Of a DNA stretch of 64,000 nucleotides, positions 1 to 12,100 are shown one piece after another. The number at the start of each line of letters is the position of its first letter. Position 1 is the stretch's first letter. Position numbers and translations under genes: made by a program. The DNA is from Unio delphinus (lineage: Eukaryota > Mollusca > Bivalvia > Unionida > Unionidae), in NCBI GenBank assembly GCA_029339505.1, contig JAQISU010000096.1, positions 1,230,501 to 1,294,500 of the forward strand. Direction: 5' to 3'. The notes under the pieces were generated by a model. It did not search any database, was not told the origin of the DNA, and worked only from the letters and a program-made list of their open reading frames with translations.

Positions 1-2980
1 ATGCAGCAACAAGTGGAACAAAATCGCTATTAAAACATTATCACTGGTCAGCCAACCCAAAACTACATCTCCAAAATTCATGAACCTCATCACCGCGATC
101 AGAAATCATCGCATATGATGCTTTCAGTCTTACACACAAGCACCAAAATCAGTTAAGAACCCATCTGGATAGATGTTTAATTCTTTCATCTTCAGCAAAA
201 AATGATATTGAAACTACAAACTTGAAATGTTCTACAATAACATCGTCACATCTGTCAGTATGTGAAAGTGGTGACATGAAACTTTGATGCCTCCTATCAT
301 TTACCAGTAATATTATGTTACCTCACCAACCTTTAATTCCGGTCAGGATAAACAGGTATGATCCGGACTCACGCACATTTAAGATGTAAGGTTTGAGTTT
401 TTCATAACAACTTCAAAAGAATGGAAAAAAAGTCGGCCAATTTAAATGGTAGATAGACTAAAAGTTTTCCTCTTCTTCTTTGATTAGGAGTCCTTGAAGT
501 AACTACGCGTGGTAGCAATCGTGTACGTATTACATTACATCAACATACCTGACATTGTCCAGGTTATATATTATACTTTTTGTAACAGACTTTCTAATAT
601 TAACTAAATTTTATTTTGCAAATATTAAGAACTTTTTATAAGTTCATTGTCCATTAGGAAATGCTTTTGTGAAACTGTTATTTGTGAAATGAGGTCAAAC
701 AATGGACTAAATAATCTTGTCACTGGAAATAGTATTCATTCGTGCTTAAGATCTAGCAGAATCATTTTTTTCTTATAGTTGTGTCCAGTAATTTAGTGTG
801 GGTCATAATTTATTTCTGGAAATTGTTCAATTCAAGTGAATTTTCACTACAAATACAGAGTGCTCATCAAACATTATTCTTGACATAAGCATTTACTGCG
901 ATTTAAAGCAAATATAAACCTAGAATTATATTATTGCATTATCAAGAAAATACTGTGATTATATGATTAGTTTGTAATTTAATTTGCAAAACCGTCGTAA
1001 GTTATTTTTTCATTTTCACTTTATATATTTTGATAAATAATTTTTTGGTTAGAATGTTGCAACGCTTGGTGCTTTTTTCGTTTCTTATTTGTAAGAGAAT
1101 AGACTCATAACAGTATTATTTTGGTGTAGTATCAATATCGTCAAGATAGTCTTTGATAAAGGCAATCGACATAAACGAGTGTCTGATGACCCCGATTTTA
1201 TTGATTTCAGCCAGTCTTTGTCGCGACAGCGCCTCGCAGCTTCAGAACGATATCTTAAATGTCTACGTTAAACGTTTTAAATTTTCCAGTTTGAACGTCA
1301 AAATTAACAAGCTCGCTCGGGTTGACGTCTCTCCTTGTAAACTCAGCCAAATATGCGTAGGTAGCAAACCTGCTCAGATCCATATGACCGCGTCACCCTG
1401 TCGCATAGATCTTACTTCAGTAAATATTAACATGCAGTTCGTATACTATTAAGCGTACGTTATAAGTGATAATGTAAAATGAACAAGTCCGCATGGTGCT
1501 GGTTATTGGATAATGGTTATTTCGCGTTTAAGTGGATAATTATCCATATTATCATTATCCACTTATTGTCGTCCATATCGGATTAGGTAATCAACAATTT
1601 CAAGTATGGTGGTAGACCTCGCGAATCGAACTACAATACATGTCAAGGCGTCACCATGTATGCCACCCAATGAGTTCCAGGTCTTGTTATCAAATCCATG
1701 TTAGCGATGCTGGTTTCTTTCGAGCGTGTGATCATCGTGCCTTTGTCTCTCAATTCAAAAGGTATAAGAACATATGAAATGCTTGACTGACTTTGTCATA
1801 AGGATGAAGATCGAAAGTGGTCCACGGGAAGGATATTTGCCAGTCTTACTGGGTAGTCGTAGTCCTCTGCCTGTAGTTTTCGTTTCTAGCTACATTAGGT
1901 AGTCGAAGACATTTTCCTTTTTTTTTCGTCTACGAGACCTTTTGCGACCTTCTTTCGCCTTATACAGAGCCCTACGAGATGCATTTCTGACAGCCCCTAA
2001 CACAGCTGATTTTGCATGAGCGGGAGATGTAGCTGAAAACAACAATGGGACGGCTGCGAGGAAAAGAAATATTCTTCCAGTCTTCTGCAGTTCGGTCACC
2101 TCTGACTTGGATAACTTTTATGTCACAGAGATGTTTTTGTTTTTGTTTGGCCGCAATAAGCAAAGTTATCGTTAGGTCAGACACATGGGAACAATTCCAG
2201 TTAACGTTGTCATGGAAAGCCTAAAACCGACCTCGCAATCGTTTTGTATTGCGCTCTGAATGTTTACAAACTGCTTAAGACTAAGGCAAACTTAGCTCCG
2301 TGATTAAACCTTATGTTTTGAATTTGTAGCTAGTTCAGTTACTATGTTCCGAATTTTCGACAGGCACGTCAGTTACTCTCGTTTGTAACAGCCGTCGGGA
2401 GCGGCACTTACACGTGCATGAAAGCATATGTCGATAACACAGACACATCATTATGAAACCCGAAAACAGATTTATCTCTGATATGGGAATTGTTTATACA
2501 TTATTGGTTTTATCTAATAATTTTTTGGTGGTTCCGCCTCTCATGCCCAAGCCTAGTCAACAATCGTAATCCGACTCCCGTTGCAAAATTTCAATCGCTG
2601 ATAAAGGTAAATGTCTCTGAAAGGCGCATTAATGATTTTGTCGATAGGAGCCGGCTTTGTTGCTATCGATAGAAGTGTAATTGGAATAGTTGATGGTGTT
2701 CGTCAATCTCGAATTGATTGAACCGCCTGAAATCCAAGATTTACAACTGTTCCGCGACAAAAGAAATTTGAAAATGTAACCTACATTGATATAGAGTAAA
2801 ACATGAGTATCAGAATTCATAATCATGCTCGTTAATACACACCATCGGTTTCTTGTTCATGCATGAACGTGCGAAACGTCCATAGCCCATGTCACTGATG
2901 ACCTCTGGCGCGCTGTTGCTAGCACGAACATACATTATTAATGTTTTCAACCGATCCACATATTCGGTTATATGTTGTTA
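1..2980. other. Non-coding stretch, no gene recognised
   Basis: I see no recognisable coding exon, RNA gene or transposon domain here. The sequence is AT-rich. A short inverted repeat lies near 1529-1566 (a TGGATAAT-type stem). Open frames up to about 100 codons exist but match no family I know and lack a credible start or splice context. It could be upstream intergenic DNA or intron of an unseen gene. Confidence 0.5.
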
Positions 2981-3050
2981 GTTCAAGAACATATACTTGA
3001 ACTTAACCGTGGAACGTTCCACGGTTAAGTTTAAGTATATGTTCTTGGAC
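2981..3050. repeat. 70-bp near-perfect palindrome
   Basis: Two 35-base arms meet at an AACGTT centre (3013-3018); 33 of 35 pairs match. The inner 18 bases, CCGTGGAACGTTCCACGG, are perfectly self-complementary. A partial extra copy of the outer arm (TATATGTTCTTGGA) follows at 3051-3065. There is no loop, so the arms directly adjoin. It could be a hairpin left by a foldback element. Confidence 0.85.
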
Positions 3051-3494
3051 TATATGTTCTTGGATTATCTGTGTTTTTCCTACGTTTGTGGGCAAGATCA
3101 CCATGACCTTTTCTAAGTGGAAGTGATTTCTGGGGTAGATCTTTCTTCTCGTGTTCACGCTTCTCCCAAAAACTATACCCACGGATTTTCTGTAAAGTTT
3201 GTTTTAATATTGGCTAAACTATGCCAGTGTGGCCCGAAATATTCTCCACTTATGTATTGATGTAGTTTTATCAAGCTGCTCGAACAAAGTCTATATGTCA
3301 TTATCATTTCATGTTTAGGATGCCCTGTCTACTCCAGAAATATCTATTTGGCCAAGCTTTTAATAGGGTTATACCGGCTGACAGTTGAGACTCCAACAGA
3401 TAGTTGTTTTAGTTGCTGGTGTTAGGTGCGTTAGCAGAAACCCGCACGGCATTGTAAAAGGTCATCCGTAATGCTGCATTTTTTAAACCGTAAA

Positions 3495-3495
<1 letters not shown>

Positions 3496-3574
<79 letters not shown>
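3496..3574. repeat. Compound (GT)n(GA)n microsatellite
   Basis: About 11 GT units pass directly into about 29 GA units without interruption. The apparent open frame across it on the minus strand (Ser-Leu and His-Thr runs) is a product of the dinucleotide repeat. Confidence 0.97.
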
Positions 3575-3576
<2 letters not shown>

Positions 3577-3946
3577 CTACTGAAAAGCTGATTTTCAGTT
3601 GACCAATAAGGAGGTAGCATTCAATTAAGTCGGTTGAACTTGTATAACAAAAGGGCGCGCGATCATGGCCACGTCGACCGGTACCACGGTGAAAATAGTC
3701 TGCATTCATTAAAGATGTGGTAGTAGGTCAACTTTGCGTAGGCATAAATAGTCGAATGCCTGACATCGTACCAAATTTATTACGCTATGCAAAGTGTGGT
3801 TTCCTCTGTTGTATAGCATTATATAGTAGATTTTTAATTTATAGGTACATTGTAAACCTGTGGATGAACTTTTAGGTTTCCCGATAAAACTCCACAAAAT
3901 ATATCGATTAGCTCATCACCTATCAATCTCAGTTTCCATGTCTGTC

Positions 3947-4029
3947 TAGACCAACAAAGTGTTCTCCACTTTTTGTTTTGACTGGCCGCCAATGAAGAAA
4001 AAGGTGGAAAACAATTTGTTCTTGGTCTA
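3947..4029. mobile_element. Small foldback MITE, copy 1
   Basis: An 83-bp unit bounded by TAGACCAACAAA at the left and its near complement (TTTGTTCTTGGTCTA) at the right. The arms of about 30 bases surround a short core (TGACTGGCCGCC). A second copy with the same arms and a similar core is at 9304-9392, which shows this is a dispersed element rather than a chance hairpin. No coding capacity. Confidence 0.7.
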
Positions 4030-4574
4030 TATGACTGTCACACCGCTAATTGATGGATGGTTGGGACGAACCTGGCAGCCGGTCTCTGTAATATCTCTTT
4101 AGTGTCAAAGTTGTGCCGTGTTTACCAAAATTACTTCTGTATCATCATCGTTTATCCCCTCCACAAGACTTCATGCTCGTAAATTTACAAAACTATTTTA
4201 TTTCTCTTTCATCATAAAGTCACCAGAGGGAAACGAAATTTTTAAAAAAAATATTGTCCTTCTTGTCTCTCTTTGTCTTGATTTGCAATTTCCAATGTAC
4301 GATCTTTATTTCTATCGTTCACTCCTTGAAATCTCTTTTTTATATATCAAACAACAGCTTTGCAAGGTAGAACAAGACTTACCTATTTTGGGGCTGGCGG
4401 CACCCTGCTTTGATGTCTCTACACCTTGAAAAACATCCTAGAAAATAATAAAGAGTAACAGACTGAATAGAAGAGAATCAAATATTTTTTTACATTTATC
4501 AACAAATTTGGAATCTATAAAAAAAAAAGTACTAAATAAATGAATGTTATTTTTTAAAATCTTTGAGCCGAGTC

Positions 4575-5026
4575 TTTTTCAAAGGCAAATATAAAATAGA
4601 GACAAAACAAATAAAAAACACAAAAGCATCGAGGTTACACACTTTTACATGATTCTTTATAAGGAATAAAAGCTTTAAATTTTCTATGTTTCAACTAGTT
4701 GGCTACAACCTGATGCTGATACTAAAATGTTTTATATTGACCTATAAATCGATGAGCATATCGCCATCTGTTTTTTTTTCAATGTCAATTGGCGTAACCG
4801 CAAATGAATATCCCGAATATTTCATTATATTAGTAGTAATTATAAATTACTGGATGACTCATTATTGTTAGTGAATTGAGAAGAAACAAAATTTAAATTA
4901 AACTGTTCCGGCTGAAAAAAAAATATTATTTTCTTTGTGCGTCATTTTCTACGGCTTGGTTTAAATATTCTAATCTAAGGCGAAGTATGCAGTATGATTC
5001 CTTTTGTTTTCTGGTTTCGAACTCCA
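4575..5026. repeat. Penelope-like element terminal repeat, left (inverted)
   Basis: This block matches the reverse complement of 7661-8150 along most of its length, with many point changes and small indels. Shared landmarks include TTTTCAAAGGCAAAT at the outer end, CTAGTTGGC, GCGTAACCGCA, ATATCCCGAATATTTC, TTAGTAGTAATT and GGTTTCGAACTCC-like sequence at the inner end. The two blocks flank the Penelope-like coding region, which identifies them as its pLTRs. Penelope elements are known to carry such repeats in direct or inverted order. Confidence 0.75.
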
Positions 5027-5039
5027 TTTGGGGCTGTGA

Positions 5040-7480
5040 GCAATTGCAATAAATGTTAAATCACTGAATGTGTGGTCATGAGAGGAGAAATGTTCTGCAA
5101 TTGACCTTCAGTACAGCTTCTTTGTAATAAAATCAGATCTGTCAAGATTGATCGTTTTGTGTTCCTTTCCGTTTCTCCAACACACTGAAGACTACACATC
5201 TTACATGTGATGAAATAAATTATATTCTCTGTTTTGCACAATCAATTTGGACCATATATGTTCAGTTTTTCTCTACTCGCTTGTGCTATAAAATATGCTG
5301 GTCTCTATCAAATATTGACTGGTTTTGCGCCTTCGAACGCCACAGGGACTAGCTGTACATGGGTCGTCTTGGTTAGTGATTCTTGTTAGCTTTGCCCTGA
5401 CTAGGATGTCTTTGAGGTTTTTGGTTTCCAGTAAGCTACTACTGGCTTTGTTCGAGAGGATTAACTTTAGTGTGAAATACTATTCCACGATGGGCCAGTG
5501 TTTCCTGGTGAGATTTACCTACTTTGGGGTGGTCTGGATGGTAGGTCAGGATAAATTGTATCTAGACAACATTTTCCTTCTTTCGACATTTAGTAGCTGT
5601 TGTTGTTGTTGTTGTTGTTGTTGTTGTAGTGTTTAACGCAATTTTTCAGCACACGATATGCTATACATGGCAGCCAGTATGAATGGTGGAGGAAGAAACC
5701 GGGAAAATCTCCAAAAAGAACCACCGACTCACGAGAAGATACTGGCAAGCTTTCTCACATACCCACATTGGCCGAATCTGAGACTAGAGCCCACACAGAC
5801 AGAAGTGAGATGACAGTGATCGGAGAACGCTTTAGACTACTCGGTCACACGGGGCCCCATAATTTAGTGGCTCAATACCGTCAGTGTAGCTCTTTGGGTT
5901 GCCTCCACATATGGGATGTTCTTTGAGCAGTGTTTTGGATAACAACTGGTTGGAAAAAGATACTGGTGTTTATCAGTTGATATATCTATATGGCGTTTGC
6001 TTTCAACCAGAGTGGTTATTGTGTCCCAAAAAACGTGGTTTGAGTTGGTGAATTCTGCGGTGAATTTTACTAAAGGATGGAAGTTGTTTGCCTTTGATAC
6101 GAAATCATCCAGATTTTCTCTTCTATGATAACGCTTCATTTCAATATCATTGATGAAGCGTACCCACTGATATTGTATAAGTTCAACCGATGGTCAACAC
6201 TGACCCTCCAGTAATCTCATTAAAAATATTTGCATAGGAGAGGGGCATTTTTGTACCCATTGCGGTTTCGTTCACTTGGTTGTAGTTTTCTTCATAAAAT
6301 TCCAAGCTGAATTGTAGGATAATCTCGATCAGTTTGACCAGGAAGTGAGTGGGCGGATTTTCAAAAGTTCTTGTTTCTCATGCTTCCCTACACTTATGTA
6401 CCTCATCGTTATGCGGTATATTAGTATACAGAGATTTGACGTCTAAGAAAACAAGTATTGTATCTGGCAGCACCGGTAATTGTTCGCTTTCTTTCCTTTT
6501 TATCAGGTAATTTGTTGTGTCTTGAAGATATGATGGTAATTTGTGGACATGTGTTCTCATGAAATGATCGAAATATTAATATATCCTTTCTATGGGAAGC
6601 ACATTACTGAAGATTAAAAGTATGTTCGGGTTTCCTTGTTTGTGGATTTTAAAAAGAATACAAAATCTACTTGTCTTCGGATTTTCTGGGCTTAAGTGGT
6701 GCTTGGCTTGCTTGTCTGTTTGTCCGATTTAATCCGTATCGTTAAAAAATAGTTGTGATGGTTTTTTGCATAGTCCAGTGTTGGATCGTGGTCAAGATTT
6801 TGTAGAACCTAGCGTCACTTAGTTGTCTATTTGCTTACTAATGTATTCTTCCCTGTTCATAGCAACCACAGTGGAACGCATATCTGCAGGCTTCATTATG
6901 ATGTTTGTTCTGTTTTTCAATTGTTGTAGAGCATCTTTTTATGTTTCAAGATTGAATATTTGCTAATGCATTTGATGTGTTTGGAAGTGTCGATTCAGCT
7001 GAGTTCATAAAGGAGACTAAATCTGGAATTGAGCTTTGGGTAGAGTCCAATTACTTTTCTTATGGAATATGAGTTGGTCATGGCTGATATTTTCCTCTGA
7101 TCCATTTTTCGCTTGCATGGAAAAAGTTAGGTTTGAGTTTTAGTCGGCGGCCAATCTCTTCAGTGTTCTTTTGCAGCTTACCTCTGTCGTATGTCTTTTT
7201 GCGGTGATGGAAACTCAAACCCTTTGATAAAAATTTTATTTCTGTCTCCGTAAGTTCTATCTTTGCGATGTTGACCACTGTGCTAGTTGAGTGAATGTTT
7301 GCTGTTAAGTGCTTAAGATTCTTTCTTTTACGGCGATTTGTCTTCTTACGTTTGTTTTTAGGAGACGTTTCGTCAATTGGGGTTTCTTCAGGAATGTGAT
7401 TTGGTTGCAGATTATGACTTTTAAGTTTTCTTTCTCTGACTTTTTTTATAGCTTAGTCTTTGCTGATCCTTGTTTAATTT
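5040..7480 (-). pseudogene. Penelope-like retroelement polyprotein (RT + GIY-YIG), decayed
   Basis: Read on the minus strand, this is a broken Penelope-like element (PLE). From N to C terminus: a basic leader; the conserved N-terminal block with LSKGLSFHHR and GRRLKLKPNFF (about 7278-7078); RT motifs including the FLDVKSLYTNIPHN catalytic-Asp block (about 6480-6400); the later block with LVKFTAEF, DKHQYLFPTSCYPKHC and IPYVEA (about 6080-5890); and a GIY-YIG endonuclease start (IIYFITCKMC...LQCVGETE, about 5235-5160). Frames change repeatedly and stops are present, so it cannot make a working protein. A SINE at 5597-5858 interrupts it. Flanking inverted pLTRs complete the element. Confidence 0.88.
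5597..5858 (-). mobile_element. GTT-tailed tRNA-derived SINE (family B), inserted in PLE
   Basis: The element lies on the minus strand: its head is at GGGGCCCC near 5858 and its (GTT)n tail is at 5597-5630. The head has an A-box-like segment (GTCTAAAGCG region) and a B-box-like segment containing CTAGAGCCCAC in this orientation. The body has GGCAGCCAGTAT, GGAGGAAGAA and AGCTTTCTCACAT, shared with copies at 46636, 63065, 30654 and 13915. Similar 9-mers, ATTTAGTAG and ATTTAGTGG, flank it and look like a target-site duplication. It splits the PLE coding region. Confidence 0.78.
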
Positions 7481-7660
7481 AGAGTACAACTTTTGTAATT
7501 ATTCCTGCGTGGAAATTAAAGATAACTGCTGTTTTAGTTCATCGGTGGCAGCTGATTTGACTAGATATTGATTGTTTTAAGTTTTTCCCTATGTGGCGAT
7601 ATGAGTTTCACGGACGCATCGTGTGTTATTTTACTCCATGTTGTATTAAATTGACTCCAC

Positions 7661-8150
7661 GCCGGAGTTCCGAAAGCAAGACAAAAATTAATCTTACGCC
7701 GCCTTAAAACATTGAAACGAAGCGGTGTAAACCAAGAAGACTAGACAAAGACATCAACGCGCAAATGAAATGATCATCTTTTTGCAGCCGGCTTATTTTT
7801 ATTTAAATAATTTCCCGATTTCCTTATTAGTCACCCAGTAACCTATAATTACTACTAAAATTACTACTAAAATTACTACTAAAACAAAGAAATATTCGGG
7901 ATATAATGTGCGGTTACGCAAATTTGGTTAAAAGAAAATTAGATGTCTATATGGCTAACCGATTTCTAGTTAAATATAAATTATTTTCAGTAACAGCATC
8001 GAACTGAAGCCAACTAGGTGAAATATCAAATTGCAAGCTTTCATTCCCGTAGAAACAGTAATGTACAATGTTTCAACCTTCACACTTTTTCTTGGTTTTT
8101 GTTTTGTTTATCTTGTCTCTGTTTTGTATTTGCCTTTGAAAAGGAATCAT
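7661..8150. repeat. Penelope-like element terminal repeat, right (inverted)
   Basis: Inverted partner of 4575-5026; it lies upstream of the minus-strand PLE coding region. It contains three tandem copies of an AATTACTACTA-type unit (7845-7885) where the left repeat has only one. Its outer end lies roughly 800 bp upstream of the AGPAT5 start codon, so the repeat may sit in or near that gene's promoter region. Confidence 0.75.
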
Positions 8151-8192
8151 TTAGTACGCTTACAAATGTCATTCGCCATATGATTTGTATTC

Positions 8193-8194
<2 letters not shown>

Positions 8195-8266
<72 letters not shown>
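8195..8266. repeat. (TA)n microsatellite
   Basis: An uninterrupted run of about 36 TA units just outside the right PLE repeat. Such runs often vary in length between individuals. Confidence 0.97.
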
Positions 8267-8269
<3 letters not shown>

Positions 8270-8955
8270 AGAAATGAATGCGTGCGTGCGTGTATGTTTA
8301 TTATATATAAATGGTATACATTTTATTATTTGATTTATTTAGCTCAAGCAAAAAGAAATGGCATTAATTAAAAACTCACAAGATGTTAGTAAAATGCTAA
8401 ATTCTCATAGATTCATAATATGATACCACGGAGAGTTCATACTACATATTCTATCATTTAATTGCATATTAATTAACAAATGCGATCACAGTTATATATT
8501 TAAGAATATTTGTTTTTAAATGATATACATTTAAATAACGCCATGAAATGCATATTAAAAAATAATTATTTAATGATGCTGACATATCCCAGATTGGCCA
8601 CTAGTCGGCCTATTATTGACATCACAAAATAAACTTGGGCAGATTAACCTACCGCATTCAGCCTTAATGCTTCTTTTGCAGATCCTGTTCCATGTTTTAA
8701 TTTGCTGATCGGCCGTACACTGTCCATTTGGACGTTTGTCGTTTTTAGACTTATATTACTATTTTCGCCCATTCTTGAATTTACGCCATAGTTGCTGGTT
8801 TGACAATGCATAGTTCCATGTGCAACTGTTTACGTCACAATCATAACCTTTGACCTCGCATTACGAATTTCCGCTTCCGGGTCAGCGTATGAAAATACAT
8901 GTGGATTGTTGACTGTTTTATGTTTTAGTGTCTCTAAAATCCAGCGTATCTTTTG

Positions 8956-9174
8956 ATGATGTTATCATTGGTTGTGCATATTCGGTCCTTGCAGTGGGTT
9001 GTACCTGCAGCAATTATGATGGGTTCAGCACCTTGTTTTTTCAGTTTATGGAGTGTATGGCGTGTAATTTCAGCCATTCTTCCAAGACGAGTGTATATCA
9101 AAGGTGACGACCTCATGTTCTCTGTTTACATGCGGCTCGTCTTATTCTTTTTCCATACTTACGCAAGAGTCAAG
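8956..9174 (+). CDS. AGPAT5: AGPAT5 exon 1 (coding part)
   Basis: 73 codons in phase 0, ending AGAGTCAAG before the donor GTTTGT. It encodes the hydrophobic N terminus (WVVPAAIMMGSAP) and the conserved SLWSVWRVISAILP and VLFFFHTYARVK segments. Translation runs on past the donor without homology, which supports the splice at 9175. Confidence 0.93.
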
Positions 9175-12100
9175 GTTTGTGTATATCTTATCATTAATAA
9201 ATGTCACCTTTTACTCGCTTAAAGTCGGATCGGATTGCAAACTGAAATAGACATATGTGCGATATGAGACAGAAGTTCAAGGTTCTAGTTCTGCAGTGTA
9301 AGATAGACCAACAAATTCTTCTACGCCTTTTTTATATTTTGACTGGCGGCAGAGTTCAAAATAAAAAAGGCGGAGAACAATTTGTTGAGCTACAGTGTAA
9401 GACAGCACTGAGTGCTTTGTCTTTTACATTCCAGATAACAGGGTTGTATACACAGGCACTTGATTCTGGGTAAATTAATGTATACACTCACCACACACAA
9501 GGTACCTAACTCTCGCCCGTCACAATCTGACCCCTCGATGACTCCGATCTATTTTTTTGAATTTATCTGTGCATTCAGTCACTCATAATGTAAACAACTG
9601 TAAAGAAGATACTCCACATATTTTATCCATTACCATTTATGTAATTGTACTGATTCTGAAGGGCCGATTTTGCGAAAAGAATTCCTTGCCTCAACTTCCA
9701 GTCTACTTTGGAGTGAATGTCACCAAGTAACAATGATTGTCTTTAAAAACGGGCAGGGATAAGGTCCTCACATTTTTTTGAAACCAAATTACGAGTTTTC
9801 TAACAGATTTAAAAATTATTTCTTGCCCGGATATAAAAACAATAGAATCTTCAGTTCATTACTTTTAGACTGGGAAAATGTCACAAAGTCTTGAGCATAT
9901 GTAACGATCAGAATAGCATAATGACTTGACAGAAAATACTGTGGATATTCTGATTGCATATTTGCCGGGTTAAGCAGAGATGTATCATGTAGTGATTGAA
10001 AGCGATGTTTGAAAAGGCTCTTTTATTAAAGAATCAATCGTTGAGGCAATTGCACTCAAATTGCATTCACTCCAAAGTAGACTGGAAGTTGAGGCAAGAA
10101 ATTTTTATAAACTATGTGGAATACACGAAGCAACGGATAAACTTTTCACAAAATCGGCACTTCAGAATTAGTATGATTACATAAATGTTAATGGATGAAA
10201 TATGTGGAGTGTCTTCTTTACAGTTGTGTACATTATGAGTGATTGAATGAACAGATAGATTTAGAAAATTAGATCGGAGTCATCGAGGGGTCAGATTGTG
10301 ATGGGCGAGAGTTAGGTACCATGTGTTATATGGTGAGTGTACAGTATACATTAATTTACCTAGAATCAAGTGCCTGTGGTTGTATAGCATGTTACGATGT
10401 CGGTTGACATCGACACAGTTGGTCGAAGTTTGAGGAATATCATAGCTGGCAGCCGATATCAACACTTTTCCAGGAATTTATATGTAATTAGTATACTTAT
10501 TGTGCAGTTTTGATCCTGGTACAATCAAATTTTGACATTAGCAAATTTGTGCATTTTCACGTTTCGTTGACATATATTTGAATTTGTTGAAACGTGACTG
10601 TAGTTGAGGTATGACCAAGTAGGTTCATATGGGGTATATGTTTCCTGAATGAAGCAAAACATTGCTTACAGTTCCAATAAACAATATATGTTTTATTTGT
10701 TTGGTTCATGAATAATATTTCAACTTTACCCAATTTTAACATTCCTGGCTTCCATCACTTTCCATCCAACTGAAATATAGGCCAACAAAACTTGAAAACA
10801 GGTCCATTTCTTTCATGAGAATTTGAATTTATTAGAGAAAAGACATCTGAGTAAGTAAAGTCGAACCGGAACATTAAGACTTTATTTGGTAGAAAAGCAT
10901 TATTTTACTTGCCAGTGCGATATTTCTGAAAATTTGACTTTCATTATGATATTTGTCAATATCAACACACACTACACAGCGCCGTAAGTTACATGAATGA
11001 CTACTCAGGGTCCATATTGTTTGCAAATGAACCAGACTTATAGTACGAGTCACACGGTTCATGTAGGCATTCAACACTGACTGTTTGAGTAATGAGTATC
11101 ATTTTTTAGAATTTAATTCGACATACCTTTAAGTTGCAAGTACTCACATTATTTTGATTCTTATACATCCACATTCCTCTGGTAGGTTATTTTTTTATAC
11201 ATCCCATGAAATTCAAATGGCTATATCATTGTTAAAGCATTCACTTCATTGATTCATATTCATCAATATTCCTTACGACAGTCATTATTTAGACGCCTCA
11301 AGAGGTGCATACAGCAAAATCAATGGTTAAGTACATATACAGTTTTGGACGAAATGAACGTAAAGGTGTCATACCGTTTATTCTGGATTGAGTGTGTGTG
11401 ATTTATATTTTTAATATAGCTTTAACAATTTTGCAGTCATCGCTATGATGTCTGCATTGTGGCAGTTTATAGTGATGTCTAGTACTGGGCATCATGCAGC
11501 ATACGTGTAGCATGATGTCCCACCCTGACACCAGGCTGACACATCCAAACAACAACCTCTTAATGATGAGTGTCCAGCGAGGCAGCTGTTGATACCATAT
11601 TTTTATATGTCTTTGATATAAATTGTCGGGAGTTCGAACCCATGATCCCTGCATCCAAGGTGGATGCTCTAACCACATGGCCAGAGGAGTGGTCAAATCC
11701 GTATTGATTGTTGCATGCTGTGACATCACAATGAAAGCTTGACATATTGATAAGCAGATTTGTACTACCCACAATTGTGGTGATTCCACTAGATGTGCTC
11801 TTACTGTAACCCAATTTTTGTACATGTCAAAGTCCATAGCGATAGGTAATTTTCATATGAAGTTTGTTGGTGACAGCTAAAGTGCAAATCTGTCAATAAT
11901 CAGGACTGAATTGACTTTAATTTGTGTTACATTTTAAAAGAACAATTTATATTTAATTTAAAATGAGTAAATGGACATACATAACCCACATGAATTGCAC
12001 TTTAGAATTAGTTTCCACCCCAACATAAGTGTCCAAATTTCAAAAATGAGGTGTCAAGTATCAGAGGAAACTCGGATTAGCTTTGAAGAAATATGTTTTA

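Noticed and set aside
1890..2099. Minus-strand frame with a signal-peptide-like start and a basic tail
   Set aside because: The frame begins at GTG, has no upstream ATG before a stop, and no convincing acceptor; it looks like a chance frame in an otherwise non-coding region.
3431..3709. Frame with Ser-Leu and His-Thr runs
   Set aside because: It is only the translation of the GT/GA microsatellite.
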